This document shows positions 1 through 8,439 of a stretch of 39,531 nucleotides of DNA, one piece after another. The notes beneath the pieces are model-generated. The model was given only the letters and a program-made list of their open reading frames with translations. It made no database searches and was not told the origin of the DNA. The stretch covers positions 1-39,531 of the forward strand of contig JAAEZA010000041.1 of the NCBI GenBank assembly GCA_018223125.1. Direction: 5' to 3'. Numbering within the stretch: position 1 is the first letter of the stretch; every line of letters begins with the position of its first letter. A program made the position numbers and the translations under genes. This DNA comes from Paracoccaceae bacterium. GTDB lineage: Bacteria; Pseudomonadota; Alphaproteobacteria; Rhodobacterales; Rhodobacteraceae.

Positions 1-287
1 ACCAAAACCTGAACAGAGCTAACCTAAATTAGCGGACTCAATGGGGAGCAGGTCATCTCTGTTTGATACGATTTCTTATCAGTAACGGGTCAAAAAGACG
101 CTTGGTATTTCGCCTTTAACCTTTTGAGAATCTCAAAATCAACAATCTAAAAGCCGTTCGATACCAATGCTACCCAAGAACTATCCTTTGGTATAGTCGT
201 CCTATTCTATATTGCACATGTAACCTCAAAAGCCTTGGTTTAAACCTGAGCCAGAGACATCACCTATATGCGAACAGGAGCAAACTC
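1..287. promoter_or_regulatory. AT-rich upstream region with several dyads
   Basis: No credible gene is seen here. The stretch is AT-rich compared with the rest of the window and holds several symmetric elements. A palindrome with 8-base arms and one centre base, TTTTGAGAATCTCAAAA, lies at 122-138. The heptamer TTGGTAT occurs at 102-108 and 188-194, and its complement ATACCAA at 161-167. A 10-base palindrome GGTTTAAACC is at 237-246. These are candidate regulator sites for the gene starting at 288; no binding protein can be named. A good ribosome site, AGGAG, sits just upstream of the ATG at 288. Confidence 0.4.
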
Positions 288-812
288 ATGAAAAAACCAG
301 GCATTTTAACATCCGCAATCGCCGCGCTGATGTGCGCGCAAATATCTTTCGCATCCACAGTTGCGGCAGAAGAAGCTTTGGCCGCGCCAAGCGGAGAAGT
401 TGTTCTTACGATCAAGGGTGAAATCGACAAGACCAATACCGGTGATGCAGCCGCTTTCGATCTGGATATGATCCACGCTTTCGAAGCCACGGAATATCAG
501 ACGGAAACCATCTGGACCGAAGGCGGACAGGTTTTCAAAGGCGTATTGCTGAGCACTTTGCTGGACTCCATCGGGAGTGACGGCAGCGAGATCAGTGCGA
601 TTGCCGCGAATGATTATTCGGTAGCCATCCCGCTGAACGACGACACTTTCGAAGGCGCGCTGGTCGCGTATGAATTGAACGGGAAACAGATGTCGCGCCG
701 TGATAAAGGCCCGCTCTGGATCATCTATCCTTACGACTCCGACGAAAAATACCGTTCCGAGACCGTTTACAGCCGGAGCATCTGGCAGCTTGACCGCATC
801 ACAGTCAATTAA
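288..812 (+). CDS. Periplasmic molybdopterin-binding-fold protein (SUOX-like domain)
   Basis: A 174-residue protein with an N-terminal Sec signal peptide (about residues 1-27, ending near AEEALA). The rest resembles a stand-alone oxidoreductase molybdopterin-binding (sulfite-oxidase-fold) domain, with the family-like segments FKGVLLSTLLD, NDYSVAIPL and KGPLWIIYPY. The only cysteine is in the signal peptide, so the cysteine that ligates molybdenum in true sulfite-oxidase-type enzymes is absent from the mature protein. It is therefore more likely a binding or sensing protein than an enzyme (inference). An AGGAG site precedes the ATG. It ends 8 bases before the hybrid histidine kinase, so the two are probably co-transcribed and may form a periplasmic sensor pair. 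Confidence 0.75.
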   Translation: MKKPGILTSAIAALMCAQISFASTVAAEEALAAPSGEVVLTIKGEIDKTNTGDAAAFDLDMIHAFEATEYQTETIWTEGGQVFKGVLLSTLLDSIGSDGSEISAIAANDYSVAIPLNDDTFEGALVAYELNGKQMSRRDKGPLWIIYPYDSDEKYRSETVYSRSIWQLDRITVN

Positions 813-820
813 GGGATCCA

Positions 821-3430
821 ATGAAACTCTTCAGCAGGGCCGGCGGCAAGACCGCGTCAGGTGTCAAAAACAGATCGCGGTTTATTTTCCGGCTGGTGTG
901 GACGATTATCCTCATCGGAGGGATCGGTCTTGTGGTCCTGCTGAGTGCTCAACTCTCTTCCAAAATCAGGGAAATGCGCGAGGTTCCGGAAGATAACGCA
1001 CAATGGAACCTGTCTCAGATCGAAGTGGCATTTCTGAAGCTGCGTATCGCAGCTGACGGGGTGCTTTTACGGGGCGAGGCGGCCCTTCCGGATTTTCGTA
1101 AATGGTTTGATATCCATTACAGTCGCATCGATCTTGTCAGCACAAGCAAGGATGCGGTGAACATTCATCAGAACCCCCATTTGCATCGCCTGCACGAATT
1201 GCTGCTGGATTTTAATCGCGATTTGGTCGTTCTTGTTGACGGCCCGGACAACATCCTGCTGGCGAATATGCCGGCAATTGTCGACAGATTGGACAAGCTT
1301 GCCTATGCCCCGCGCGAATTGTCCGTTGGTGGTGTCGAACTCAAGGCAGAGCAGTCGGATACCAAACGCAAAGAGATTGTTCAGATCCTGCAAACGATCG
1401 CGCTGGTTTCAACCATTGTTGTGATAAGCCTTATCCTAGCATTTCTGTTTGTTTGGTTGCAGCGGCGACGCTTGAACGTGCAATCCGCCGAAATCCGGAA
1501 GGCCGGAAAATTTCATGAAACCACCCTTCGTGCATCACTGGATGCGATTGTTGTGGTGGACGGCGCGGGCAGGATTACGGATTTCAACGGCTCCGCGGAA
1601 AAGGTGTTCGGACTGGCCCGCGAGGATGTAATCGGCAAATCCCTGTCTGAAACAATTCTGCCGGAACGGTATCGCAGCGCCCATGAGGCGGGAATGGCCA
1701 ATTATACGAGCGCGGACCAGTCGGGTATCGTGGATCAGGGCCGGCTGGAACTGGCGGCGGTTCATGCGGACGGTCACGAATTCCCGGTAGAGGTTTCTAT
1801 TTCTGAAGCCCATAGCGAGGACGGGCGGATCTTTGTGTCCTACATCCGTGACATCACCGAAGAAAAACAGATCAAGGAAGACTTGCGTAAAGCGCGGGAT
1901 CAGGCACTTGAAGCCTATCAGGAAAAATCCCGTTTCCTTGCGGTTATGAGCCACGAGATGCGCACGCCGCTGAACGGCATCATTTCCTCGCTCCACCTGC
2001 TGCGGGATGATCCACTGACCGAACGTCAGGAGCGTTTTGTAAATCTTGCCGATCATTCCAGCAATGTCCTGCTTAATCACATCAACGACGTGCTGACGAT
2101 CGAGCGGCTTGATTCCGGCGAAACAAAATCCGCGAAACAGGTTTTTTCAGTGCGGGACGTGGCCGTGGACCTGTTGGATGTAATGCGCCCGCTTGCGGAC
2201 GAGCAGAACACCAGCTTGGTGCTGGAGTTTGAGTGCGAGGACGCCTGTGTGCTTGGCGAGCAGCGCCAGATCGAACAGGTTCTGACCAATCTCCTTAGTA
2301 ACGCGATTAAATTCACGGCAAGCGGTCAGGTGACTTTGGGCATCAACTCGCGGTGGATGCAGGACAAGATGCTCGAACTGGATTTCTCTGTCACTGATAC
2401 CGGCGTGGGCATTTCCGAAGAAGATCTGAAAACGGTGTTTGATGATTTCGTGACAGCGGAATCCCCGTACGAGCGTACAACCAAAGGAACGGGGCTCGGG
2501 CTCGGGATTGTGCGGCGTCTGGTAGAGTCAATGGGTGGTGATCTGCACTTTGACAGTATCCTGGGCGAGGGCAGTATTTTCGGTTTCACGGTTACCTTGC
2601 CTGTACAGGAAGGAGCCCTGCCCGCGAAGGAGGAGGCTGCGAAAGGCGCGCAGCCATCTACAGAGAGCGGCTTGAAAATCCTTGTGGTGGAAGACAACCC
2701 GATCAATCGTGAACTGCTGGGCGCGATGCTGGAACGGGACGGGCATGTGGTGTCTTTTGCCACAGACGGTTTTGAGGGTGTCCACGTGGCCAGCAAGAAT
2801 GTCTTTGATGTGATCCTGATGGACATCAGTATGCCCAACATGAACGGGATCAAGGCGACGACGACGATCAAAAGCAGCCAGGGTTTGTCGCGCAACACGC
2901 CGATCTATGCCGTGACCGCCCATGCCATGCCAGCCGAGATTGCCGAGTTTGAGAAAGCGGGTATGGAGGGGTGTCTGCTCAAACCGATCCGCGTTGAGAA
3001 GCTGCGCGAGATCCTGAACGAAATCTCTCAGGACAGCCAGGCAAGCGTGCCCCCGGTTGAACCATCCGCAACGAAAGATGCCAATGGTATCATTCCGCTG
3101 CTTAGCGCCGAGCAGCTAATGAAAATGAGAGAGCTTTTCGGACCCGACACCATGATCGAAAAGGTTCATGCCTTCCTGACAGAAGGGGACGGCCTGATGG
3201 AGGCGATTTCGGGTACCACTGTAGAGCAGGACCGCGAAACGTTACAGCCTGCGACCCACAAGCTTAGCGGCTCTTGTGCGATCTTCGGGGCGGCGCTCTT
3301 GCACCAGACCCTGACCGAACTGGAAACAGCTTGTAAGGAAGAAGACGGGGAAGCCGCAGCGGCTTTGCAGGCCAAGGCGCTGGAAGAGTGGACCCGCACC
3401 AGAACCGCGCTTGACGCAATATATACCTAG
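821..3430 (+). CDS. Hybrid sensor histidine kinase (PAS-HisKA-HATPase-REC-Hpt)
   Basis: An 869-residue inner-membrane kinase. Transmembrane helices at about 22-43 and 188-212 enclose a periplasmic sensor region of about 145 residues. A PAS domain follows (about 230-345), then HisKA with the phospho-acceptor His378 in MSHEMRTPLNG. HATPase_c has the N box NLLSNAIKF (near 490-498) and the glycine box GTGLGLG. A receiver domain (about 618-735) has Asp668 in LMDISMP and Lys721 in LLKP. A C-terminal Hpt domain carries His813 in ATHKLSG. All phosphorelay residues are present, so an intact His-Asp-His relay is expected. Its output partner is not fixed; the single-domain regulator at 6473 is one candidate. 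The ATG at 821 follows an AAGGGA site and the gene is probably coupled to the one before it. Confidence 0.93.
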   Translation: MKLFSRAGGKTASGVKNRSRFIFRLVWTIILIGGIGLVVLLSAQLSSKIREMREVPEDNAQWNLSQIEVAFLKLRIAADGVLLRGEAALPDFRKWFDIHYSRIDLVSTSKDAVNIHQNPHLHRLHELLLDFNRDLVVLVDGPDNILLANMPAIVDRLDKLAYAPRELSVGGVELKAEQSDTKRKEIVQILQTIALVSTIVVISLILAFLFVWLQRRRLNVQSAEIRKAGKFHETTLRASLDAIVVVDGAGRITDFNGSAEKVFGLAREDVIGKSLSETILPERYRSAHEAGMANYTSADQSGIVDQGRLELAAVHADGHEFPVEVSISEAHSEDGRIFVSYIRDITEEKQIKEDLRKARDQALEAYQEKSRFLAVMSHEMRTPLNGIISSLHLLRDDPLTERQERFVNLADHSSNVLLNHINDVLTIERLDSGETKSAKQVFSVRDVAVDLLDVMRPLADEQNTSLVLEFECEDACVLGEQRQIEQVLTNLLSNAIKFTASGQVTLGINSRWMQDKMLELDFSVTDTGVGISEEDLKTVFDDFVTAESPYERTTKGTGLGLGIVRRLVESMGGDLHFDSILGEGSIFGFTVTLPVQEGALPAKEEAAKGAQPSTESGLKILVVEDNPINRELLGAMLERDGHVVSFATDGFEGVHVASKNVFDVILMDISMPNMNGIKATTTIKSSQGLSRNTPIYAVTAHAMPAEIAEFEKAGMEGCLLKPIRVEKLREILNEISQDSQASVPPVEPSATKDANGIIPLLSAEQLMKMRELFGPDTMIEKVHAFLTEGDGLMEAISGTTVEQDRETLQPATHKLSGSCAIFGAALLHQTLTELETACKEEDGEAAAALQAKALEEWTRTRTALDAIYT

Positions 3431-3494
3431 AGGATCAATGTGCTGTCTCTTTCCATAAGCGGCAGATACCTCCATTGCGAAAAACGCACAAAAA

Positions 3495-3532
3495 GAAACG
3501 ACGCTGTCCGGTAATGCCGGAAGCGCCGTTTC
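3495..3532 (-). terminator. Intrinsic terminator, mainly for leftward transcripts
   Basis: A long hairpin: outer arms GAAACGACGCT and AGCGCCGTTTC pair with a single mismatch, and inner arms TCCGG and CCGGA pair perfectly around TAATG. On the minus strand it is followed by TTTTTGTGCGTTTTT, a proper U-tract, so it best fits the end of transcripts from the AHL synthase, whose stop lies about 310 bases upstream on that strand. It may also stop rightward transcription from the hybrid kinase, though the downstream sequence on that side is not T-rich. Confidence 0.65.
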
Positions 3533-3844
3533 CTTGTACGGTGTGAATATTTGTAAGTGTTAGGTGTGTGGTGTTTTCCTATCCTCCCTTTGTCCGTTTC
3601 TGGAATTCCCGGTCCTGTCTCCGGTGCATTGACTGTCTTAAGAAGCTGCTCTGATGGTCCTCTTGAGATCATCCTAACGATATTCTTGCAGGCGGGGGGG
3701 GCGAAAAGGGATAGGGGCCGGTCGCGTCGGGATATGCCGCCTGTTCAAAAGCATAGTATCAGGGAAGGGGGTAGCCTTACCGGCATGCCTCTTTGTTCGG
3801 TTGTCCAGACCGGCGCCGTAAGGAGACTAGAGAGCCACGGATGC
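3533..3844. other. Gap between AHL synthase stop and the terminator
   Basis: About 310 bases lie between the stop of the AHL synthase gene (minus strand) and the terminator hairpin. They include a G-rich run near 3692-3720. No open frame here has a convincing start or family resemblance. If transcription of the synthase gene runs to the hairpin, this is a long 3' untranslated region that could hold a small RNA. Nothing further can be supported from sequence alone. Confidence 0.3.
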
Positions 3845-4600
3845 TCAGTTGCCTTTGGAAATGTCCAGTTTCGTCTTGAGCAATGCGACCTGGCACACTT
3901 CTCCGGCGATTTCCCGTTTGGGACCAAAGGCGCCGGAGTCGAGATCGAGCCGGCTGCTCCAGCGTTTCCACAGATGCGGTACAATGCCGATGACGAACTT
4001 CGCACCTTCCTTATAGGCGGCGTCCGTGATGGCTTGCAGCAGTTGCTTTCGCACGATCAGACGATCGCGCGCGGGCACGTCGTCTGTGACAAAAATTCTT
4101 GAGGCTTCCCAGACTTTGGGGCTGACCGGTGCTTCGCAGATCAGCAGGTCGGAAGGGATGTCCTCAAGCAATCCGCGCTGGGCGTCACGAATCATGTAGG
4201 TGTAAATTCCGCATTGAGCAGTGGTCGGGGTCAGTCTGACACCGGCCAGAATTTCTCCGTAACGGTGCAGAACCAGCCACCTGCTGAAAGGATTATCGTA
4301 CTGATCGAATTCGTAACCGTCGACACTCGGCAATTCCCAACCGCGTTTTTCGATGAAAACCCGACGTCTGATTTGCAGCAGATCGTGAAACATTTCCCCG
4401 TATTTGTGCATATTTCCCATCGAAAGGATGCTCACCCGTATGGTTCCGCGTGTCGGGCCGGTGCTCCGGCGTGGTGACGGGGGGGCGGACACGGGCAGGG
4501 CCTGCTTATCGGCCCCGATCGACAGGTCATGAAAGGATGAAAAGCTAGAAGCTTCAACCGACTGGGAGTTGATCGAAAAGGGGTGACGCAGCGATTTCAC
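3845..4600 (-). CDS. LuxI-family acyl-homoserine-lactone synthase
   Basis: Makes N-acyl-homoserine lactone signals from S-adenosylmethionine and an acyl carrier. The autoinducer-synthase core is clear: RRRVFIEKRGW, then the acidic DGYEFDQYDNP block, the LAGVRLTPTT strand and WEASRIFV, which carry the conserved Arg, Phe, Trp, Asp and Glu-Ala-Ser-Arg positions of the family. I chose the GTG at 4600 because an AAAGAG site lies just upstream, giving 251 residues. The same frame stays open to a TTG at 4687 (280 residues) without a good ribosome site. A disordered N-terminal stretch of about 60 residues precedes the first core strand, longer than usual. No luxR homologue lies nearby; the neighbours are histidine kinases. 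A TATAGCGGCTATA dyad lies about 100 bases upstream. Confidence 0.88.
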   Translation of the reverse strand: MKSLRHPFSINSQSVEASSFSSFHDLSIGADKQALPVSAPPSPRRSTGPTRGTIRVSILSMGNMHKYGEMFHDLLQIRRRVFIEKRGWELPSVDGYEFDQYDNPFSRWLVLHRYGEILAGVRLTPTTAQCGIYTYMIRDAQRGLLEDIPSDLLICEAPVSPKVWEASRIFVTDDVPARDRLIVRKQLLQAITDAAYKEGAKFVIGIVPHLWKRWSSRLDLDSGAFGPKREIAGEVCQVALLKTKLDISKGN

Positions 4601-5047
4601 TGTATTCTCTTTCGGACGCGGTGACGTTTTAAGCAATGAATACCACAGATTGAATCGCAGGACATGGGATAACTTACAGAATCGCAATATTTCGGTGTTT
4701 TATAGCGGCTATATTTTGAGCAATGTAAAGAAATGACAGTAAATTATGGAAAGTTCTTGAAATAATTTTTAATTCAGAACTTAATAAAAGCAATTATTTT
4801 CATGAGGTTGCGGGATTGCTGCAGTTGTTTCCAATTCCCGACATAAAGTTAACACATTCCCCTGAGATCCCGTGGGACTGGTTACGTGTAGTGTTTTTTT
4901 GTCACGCACGAGCGGAGTAGCGAAGTTGCTGCCGCATTTTTATGGAAGTCGGAGAGTCCGTGTATACTAATGAAGGGTTAAGATTACCCGAATTAATTGA
5001 TGCCGTTTCCGGCCCTCTCTTACATCCCTAAAAGGTAACATCCCACA
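4601..5047. promoter_or_regulatory. Divergent intergenic region between AHL synthase and 6-TM kinase
   Basis: An AT-rich stretch separating two divergent genes. It holds a dyad with 6-base arms and one centre base, TATAGCGGCTATA (4701-4713), a possible operator for the leftward AHL synthase. TATACT near 4963 could be a -10 element for the rightward kinase, without a convincing -35. An AAGG at 5032-5035 is the likely ribosome site for the TTG start at 5048. I see no canonical lux box and no gene. Confidence 0.4.
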
Positions 5048-6442
5048 TTGAAACATCAAGGCAGCATACTGATCTCGACTGATCCGGCCTCTCTGAAAAA
5101 AGTTCAGAGGCGGATGGTTGACTATGTCGGATGTATTTCGGGTTTACTTGTACAACGTCAGACAATCTTTATGGCCACCGCTATTCTTGCGGCGGTTTAC
5201 TTTGACTTCTGGATTGCTGTCTATTGTCTGACCCTGATCCAGATTACCGAAGTTTTCGATATTTACCTTGCGCGGCGGGTTCAGGAAGACGAGAGAACCG
5301 GCTCTTTGCGGAGGGTCGTTATCAACTATTACGGGCTGCTGCTGAACACCGTTCTGAACGCTTCGGCAATTTGCTATTTTATCTTCACAATCGCACGGCA
5401 AGAGGGCAACACGACCCACTTTACGCCGATGTTTTTCCTGTTTGCCGCGGCCCTTTTTGCGGCGATGAACAACCATCAGGTTCTGGCCTATATTGGCGTT
5501 CGTCTGCTGATCTACACTGTCACTTTTCTAGCAATCCCGATTATTGACATCGTAGAGACAGATGCCGCGATGATGTCGCCGATCTGGCTGGAGATGTTCA
5601 CCGTTATCTTCGTTCTGTTTTTCATCGTCGACAGTTCGCTGGTCTACATCAAACTTTATCGTAACAACCTTGAACAGATGGAGACACTGAAGGAAGAAAA
5701 GGAAAAAGCGACCTCGGCCCTGATCGCCAAATCGCGGTTCCTGTCTACCATCAGTCACGAATTGCGCACGCCGCTGACCTCTGTAAGCGGCGCAATCGCA
5801 TTGCTGGACACCGGCGCTATGGGAGAGCTGTCGGACAATCAGAAACGGACTTTGCAAATCGCACGCAAGAACGCAGCCAACCTAACCGAACTGGTCGGCG
5901 ATGTGCTGGATGTGCAAAGCCTTGAGGCGGACGAATTGTTGGTCAACATGACGACTGTGTCCTGCCCTGTTGTGCTGAAATCGGTTTATGATGCCAATTT
6001 AGCTGCAGTTGAAAGTCAGGGGCGTAAACTCTTGCTTCAGGACCCTCTGCCGGAACTCAAAATCAGCGTGGACAAGAAACGGCTAGAGCGGATTATGGCG
6101 GGGCTGATCTCTAACGCTGTCAAGTTTTCCGGTCCCGATACCACCATTTCGTTAGGACTGGCCGAACGCGGTGACAAGGTTGATCTGACTGTCACGGACC
6201 AAGGCGAAGGTATTCCCGAAGGTCAGGAAGATGCAGTGTTCTCCAGTTTCACGCAACTGGACGGCACAGATGTGCGCAAGGCGGGAGGGACCGGTCTTGG
6301 CCTGTTCCTAGCCCGCGCCGTTCTTGAAAAAATGGACGGGACGATCCGTTATGACAGCGTCCTGGGCGCCGGTACGACTTTCACCATCACATTTGACAAG
6401 ATCAAATCACAAAAGGAAGCGGCTGTTGTCGCCGCTGTATAG
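5048..6442 (+). CDS. Membrane sensor histidine kinase (6-TM N-terminus)
   Basis: A 464-residue kinase. The N-terminal half (about 36-204) has some five or six hydrophobic helices with very short loops, so the stimulus is probably sensed within or near the membrane. A short coiled linker (205-228) leads to HisKA with His237 in STISHELRTPLTS. HATPase_c has N box GLISNAVKF (352-360), DQGEGIP (384-390) and GGTGLGL (413-419). It has no receiver domain and ends 30 bases before a response regulator gene, its likely partner. The start is uncertain: TTG at 5048 has an AAGG site 12 bases upstream, while ATG at 5114 (residue 23) has AGAGG only 3 bases upstream. The multi-helix sensor layout recalls autoinducer receptors such as CqsS/LqsS, but no sequence identity is claimed. 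Confidence 0.9.
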   Translation: MKHQGSILISTDPASLKKVQRRMVDYVGCISGLLVQRQTIFMATAILAAVYFDFWIAVYCLTLIQITEVFDIYLARRVQEDERTGSLRRVVINYYGLLLNTVLNASAICYFIFTIARQEGNTTHFTPMFFLFAAALFAAMNNHQVLAYIGVRLLIYTVTFLAIPIIDIVETDAAMMSPIWLEMFTVIFVLFFIVDSSLVYIKLYRNNLEQMETLKEEKEKATSALIAKSRFLSTISHELRTPLTSVSGAIALLDTGAMGELSDNQKRTLQIARKNAANLTELVGDVLDVQSLEADELLVNMTTVSCPVVLKSVYDANLAAVESQGRKLLLQDPLPELKISVDKKRLERIMAGLISNAVKFSGPDTTISLGLAERGDKVDLTVTDQGEGIPEGQEDAVFSSFTQLDGTDVRKAGGTGLGLFLARAVLEKMDGTIRYDSVLGAGTTFTITFDKIKSQKEAAVVAAV

Positions 6443-6472
6443 GTAGGCGGAAATTCTTTCCTCCGAGGACAT

Positions 6473-6892
6473 ATGATGACTGAGCTTAAAAGAATTTTAC
6501 ACGTGGATGACGAGGACGATATCCGGTTTATCGTCCAGATCACGCTGGAAATTGCGCGGGGATACGAAATTAAATCCTGTGCGAGCGGCAAGGAAGCCAT
6601 CGAAATTGCACGCAGTTTCAAACCGCAACTTTTATTGCTCGACTTCATGATGCCGGAACTGGATGGAGAGGAAACATGGAAGGGTATCGCAGCCATTGAC
6701 GGACTGGGTGATATTCCGGCCATCTTCATGACTGCCAAGGCTGAGCGGAGTAATACGGACCGTCTTATGGCGGCCGGCGCCGAAGCGGTAATTACAAAGC
6801 CGTTCGAGACCAACGACATCGCAGATATGATAGACGAATGCTGGGAAAATCGTGCCCGAAAAGCGGCGTCTTCCACAGGCACAGCAGTCTGA
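6473..6892 (+). CDS. Single-domain response regulator (CheY-like)
   Basis: 139 residues made almost wholly of one receiver domain. The acidic pocket is VDDEDD (11-16), the phospho-acceptor is Asp57 in LLLDFMMP, and Thr87 (FMTAK) and Lys109 (ITKPF) complete the switch. It has no DNA-binding or enzymatic output domain, so it must act through protein contacts or as a phosphorelay intermediate. It lies 30 bases after the 6-TM kinase and has a GAGGA site at a good distance; a second ATG directly follows the first. Most likely it is phosphorylated by that kinase, and cross-talk with the hybrid kinase is possible. Confidence 0.92.
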   Translation: MMTELKRILHVDDEDDIRFIVQITLEIARGYEIKSCASGKEAIEIARSFKPQLLLLDFMMPELDGEETWKGIAAIDGLGDIPAIFMTAKAERSNTDRLMAAGAEAVITKPFETNDIADMIDECWENRARKAASSTGTAV

Positions 6893-6980
6893 CCTGACGT
6901 CTTCGTGATCAATTTTCTGGCAATGATCGGAACTTTCGCGCGTCCCGCCTGTTGGGTCTGCAAAGCGAAAGGAACGATTT

Positions 6981-8354
6981 ATGGCGAAAATTACCACGCA
7001 GAATCCGGCAACCGGCGAGCCGCTCCAGTCTTATGACGTGATGAGCGGGGCCGAGGCGATGGAGCGGTTGGAGGCTTCTCACAACGCCTTTCTCGAATGG
7101 CGCAAACTGGCCCGTAAGGACAGGGCGCCTTACCTTGAAAAAATTGCTCAAAAGTTGCGGGACAACGCAGACGAGCTGGCCGAACTGATGACAACAGAGA
7201 CCGGCAAGCTGCTTAAGGATGGTCACACAGAAATCGAAATCTGTGCAGCGATCTTTGAATACACCGCGAAGAACGGACCTGATATGCTCGCGGATGAGCA
7301 GCGGACCCATGGGGACGGCAAAAAGGGGATCGTCACCTATCAGCCGATCGGGGTGATCTATTCGATCCAGCCTTGGAACTTTCCGCTTTACCAACCTGTC
7401 CGCGTTCTGGCAGCGAACCTGATGGCGGGGAACGGCTGCGTGCTGAAACACGCGAGCATTTGTACAGGTTCCGGCCTGCGCCTGCGGGAGCTTTGCATAG
7501 AAGCCGGATTGCCCGAAGACCTATTTCAGGTTGTTGTGATTGATCACGAAACCTCGGACAAGCTGATCGAACACCCCAAGGTGCGCGGTGTGACCATGAC
7601 CGGCAGCGACAGTGCGGGCCGTCACATCGGCTCGGTCGCGGCAAAAGCGCTGAAGAAAACCGTGTTGGAGTTGGGGTCGAACGATGCCTACCTCGTGCTG
7701 GAAGACGCTGACGTTGAAACCGCTGTGAAGTTTTCGGTGATGGGGCGGCTGTACAACAATGGCGAAACCTGTGTGTCGGCCAAACGGTTTATCGTGACTG
7801 ACAAGGTTTACGACGCATTTTTAGATGCGTTTGTAGAGCAGATGAAGGCGATCAGAATGGGCGATCCGATGGACGAGGATACCCAGCTTGGCCCCTTGTC
7901 CAGCGAAGACCAGTTCAACACCGTAAAAGAGCAGGTCGAAAAAAGCGTATCCCTTGGTGCTTCGGTACTTTGCGGGGGCGAGGTGCCTGAGCGTGCAGGT
8001 GCCTATTACCCCGCCACCGTTCTGGCCGATCTGAAAGAAGGCATGCCGGCCTTTGACGATGAAATCTTCGGACCTGTCGCCTCTGTTATTCGGGCGCGGG
8101 ATGACGAGCATGCAATGCAGCTTGCCAATGACAGCCGCTACGGTTTGGGCGGTGGCATCTTTTGCAAGGATGAAGAGCACGCAGTTAAACTGGCCCGCGA
8201 ACATTTTGACACCGGTATGGTGCGGATCAATTCGTTTGGTGCCGCCGATCCGAACATGCCATTCGGTGGCGTGAAGGATTCCGGTTACGGCCGCGAGCAT
8301 GGCGGTTTCGGGATGAAGGAATTTGTCAACGCCAAGGCTGTTTTCCTGCCCTGA
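6981..8354 (+). CDS. NAD(P)-dependent aldehyde dehydrogenase, succinate-semialdehyde type
   Basis: 457 residues, the compact length of the Sad/YneI-like branch of the ALDH superfamily, which oxidises succinate semialdehyde and related small aldehydes to acids in the cytosol. Visible residues are Asn133 in QPWNFP, Lys156 in VLKHAS, Glu230 in VLELGS, catalytic Cys264 in NNGETCVSAKRF, and the C-terminal FGGVKDSGYGRE segment. The usual ELGG is ELGS here, a mild departure next to the general-base glutamate. It would fit GABA or putrescine catabolism, and the polyamine operon at 27-35 kb could supply such an aldehyde, but the distance makes this only a suggestion. The substrate is not certain. Confidence 0.85.
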   Translation: MAKITTQNPATGEPLQSYDVMSGAEAMERLEASHNAFLEWRKLARKDRAPYLEKIAQKLRDNADELAELMTTETGKLLKDGHTEIEICAAIFEYTAKNGPDMLADEQRTHGDGKKGIVTYQPIGVIYSIQPWNFPLYQPVRVLAANLMAGNGCVLKHASICTGSGLRLRELCIEAGLPEDLFQVVVIDHETSDKLIEHPKVRGVTMTGSDSAGRHIGSVAAKALKKTVLELGSNDAYLVLEDADVETAVKFSVMGRLYNNGETCVSAKRFIVTDKVYDAFLDAFVEQMKAIRMGDPMDEDTQLGPLSSEDQFNTVKEQVEKSVSLGASVLCGGEVPERAGAYYPATVLADLKEGMPAFDDEIFGPVASVIRARDDEHAMQLANDSRYGLGGGIFCKDEEHAVKLAREHFDTGMVRINSFGAADPNMPFGGVKDSGYGREHGGFGMKEFVNAKAVFLP

Positions 8355-8439
8355 TTGCGCCAGCAACCCCCACGCAGCAACGGGCGGTCTGGCACTGCGC
8401 AAGGCACCCATCCATCCATAAGAAAGAGGAGAATTTGAA

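Noticed and set aside
3557-4102. A plus-strand open frame of 181 codons overlapping the AHL synthase 3' end
   Set aside because: More than half of it is antisense to conserved LuxI-family sequence, and the unique part is a G-rich non-coding stretch without family resemblance.
4601-4760. A lux box for autoinduction of the AHL synthase
   Set aside because: No 18-20 base inverted repeat resembling known lux boxes was found; the only dyad present has a different sequence and length.
4769-4996. Possible CtrA boxes (TTAA-N-TTAA) in the AHL synthase/kinase gap
   Set aside because: The spacings are 8 (4769-4784) and 11 (4978-4996), not the 7 required by the CtrA consensus, and TTAA is common in AT-rich gaps.
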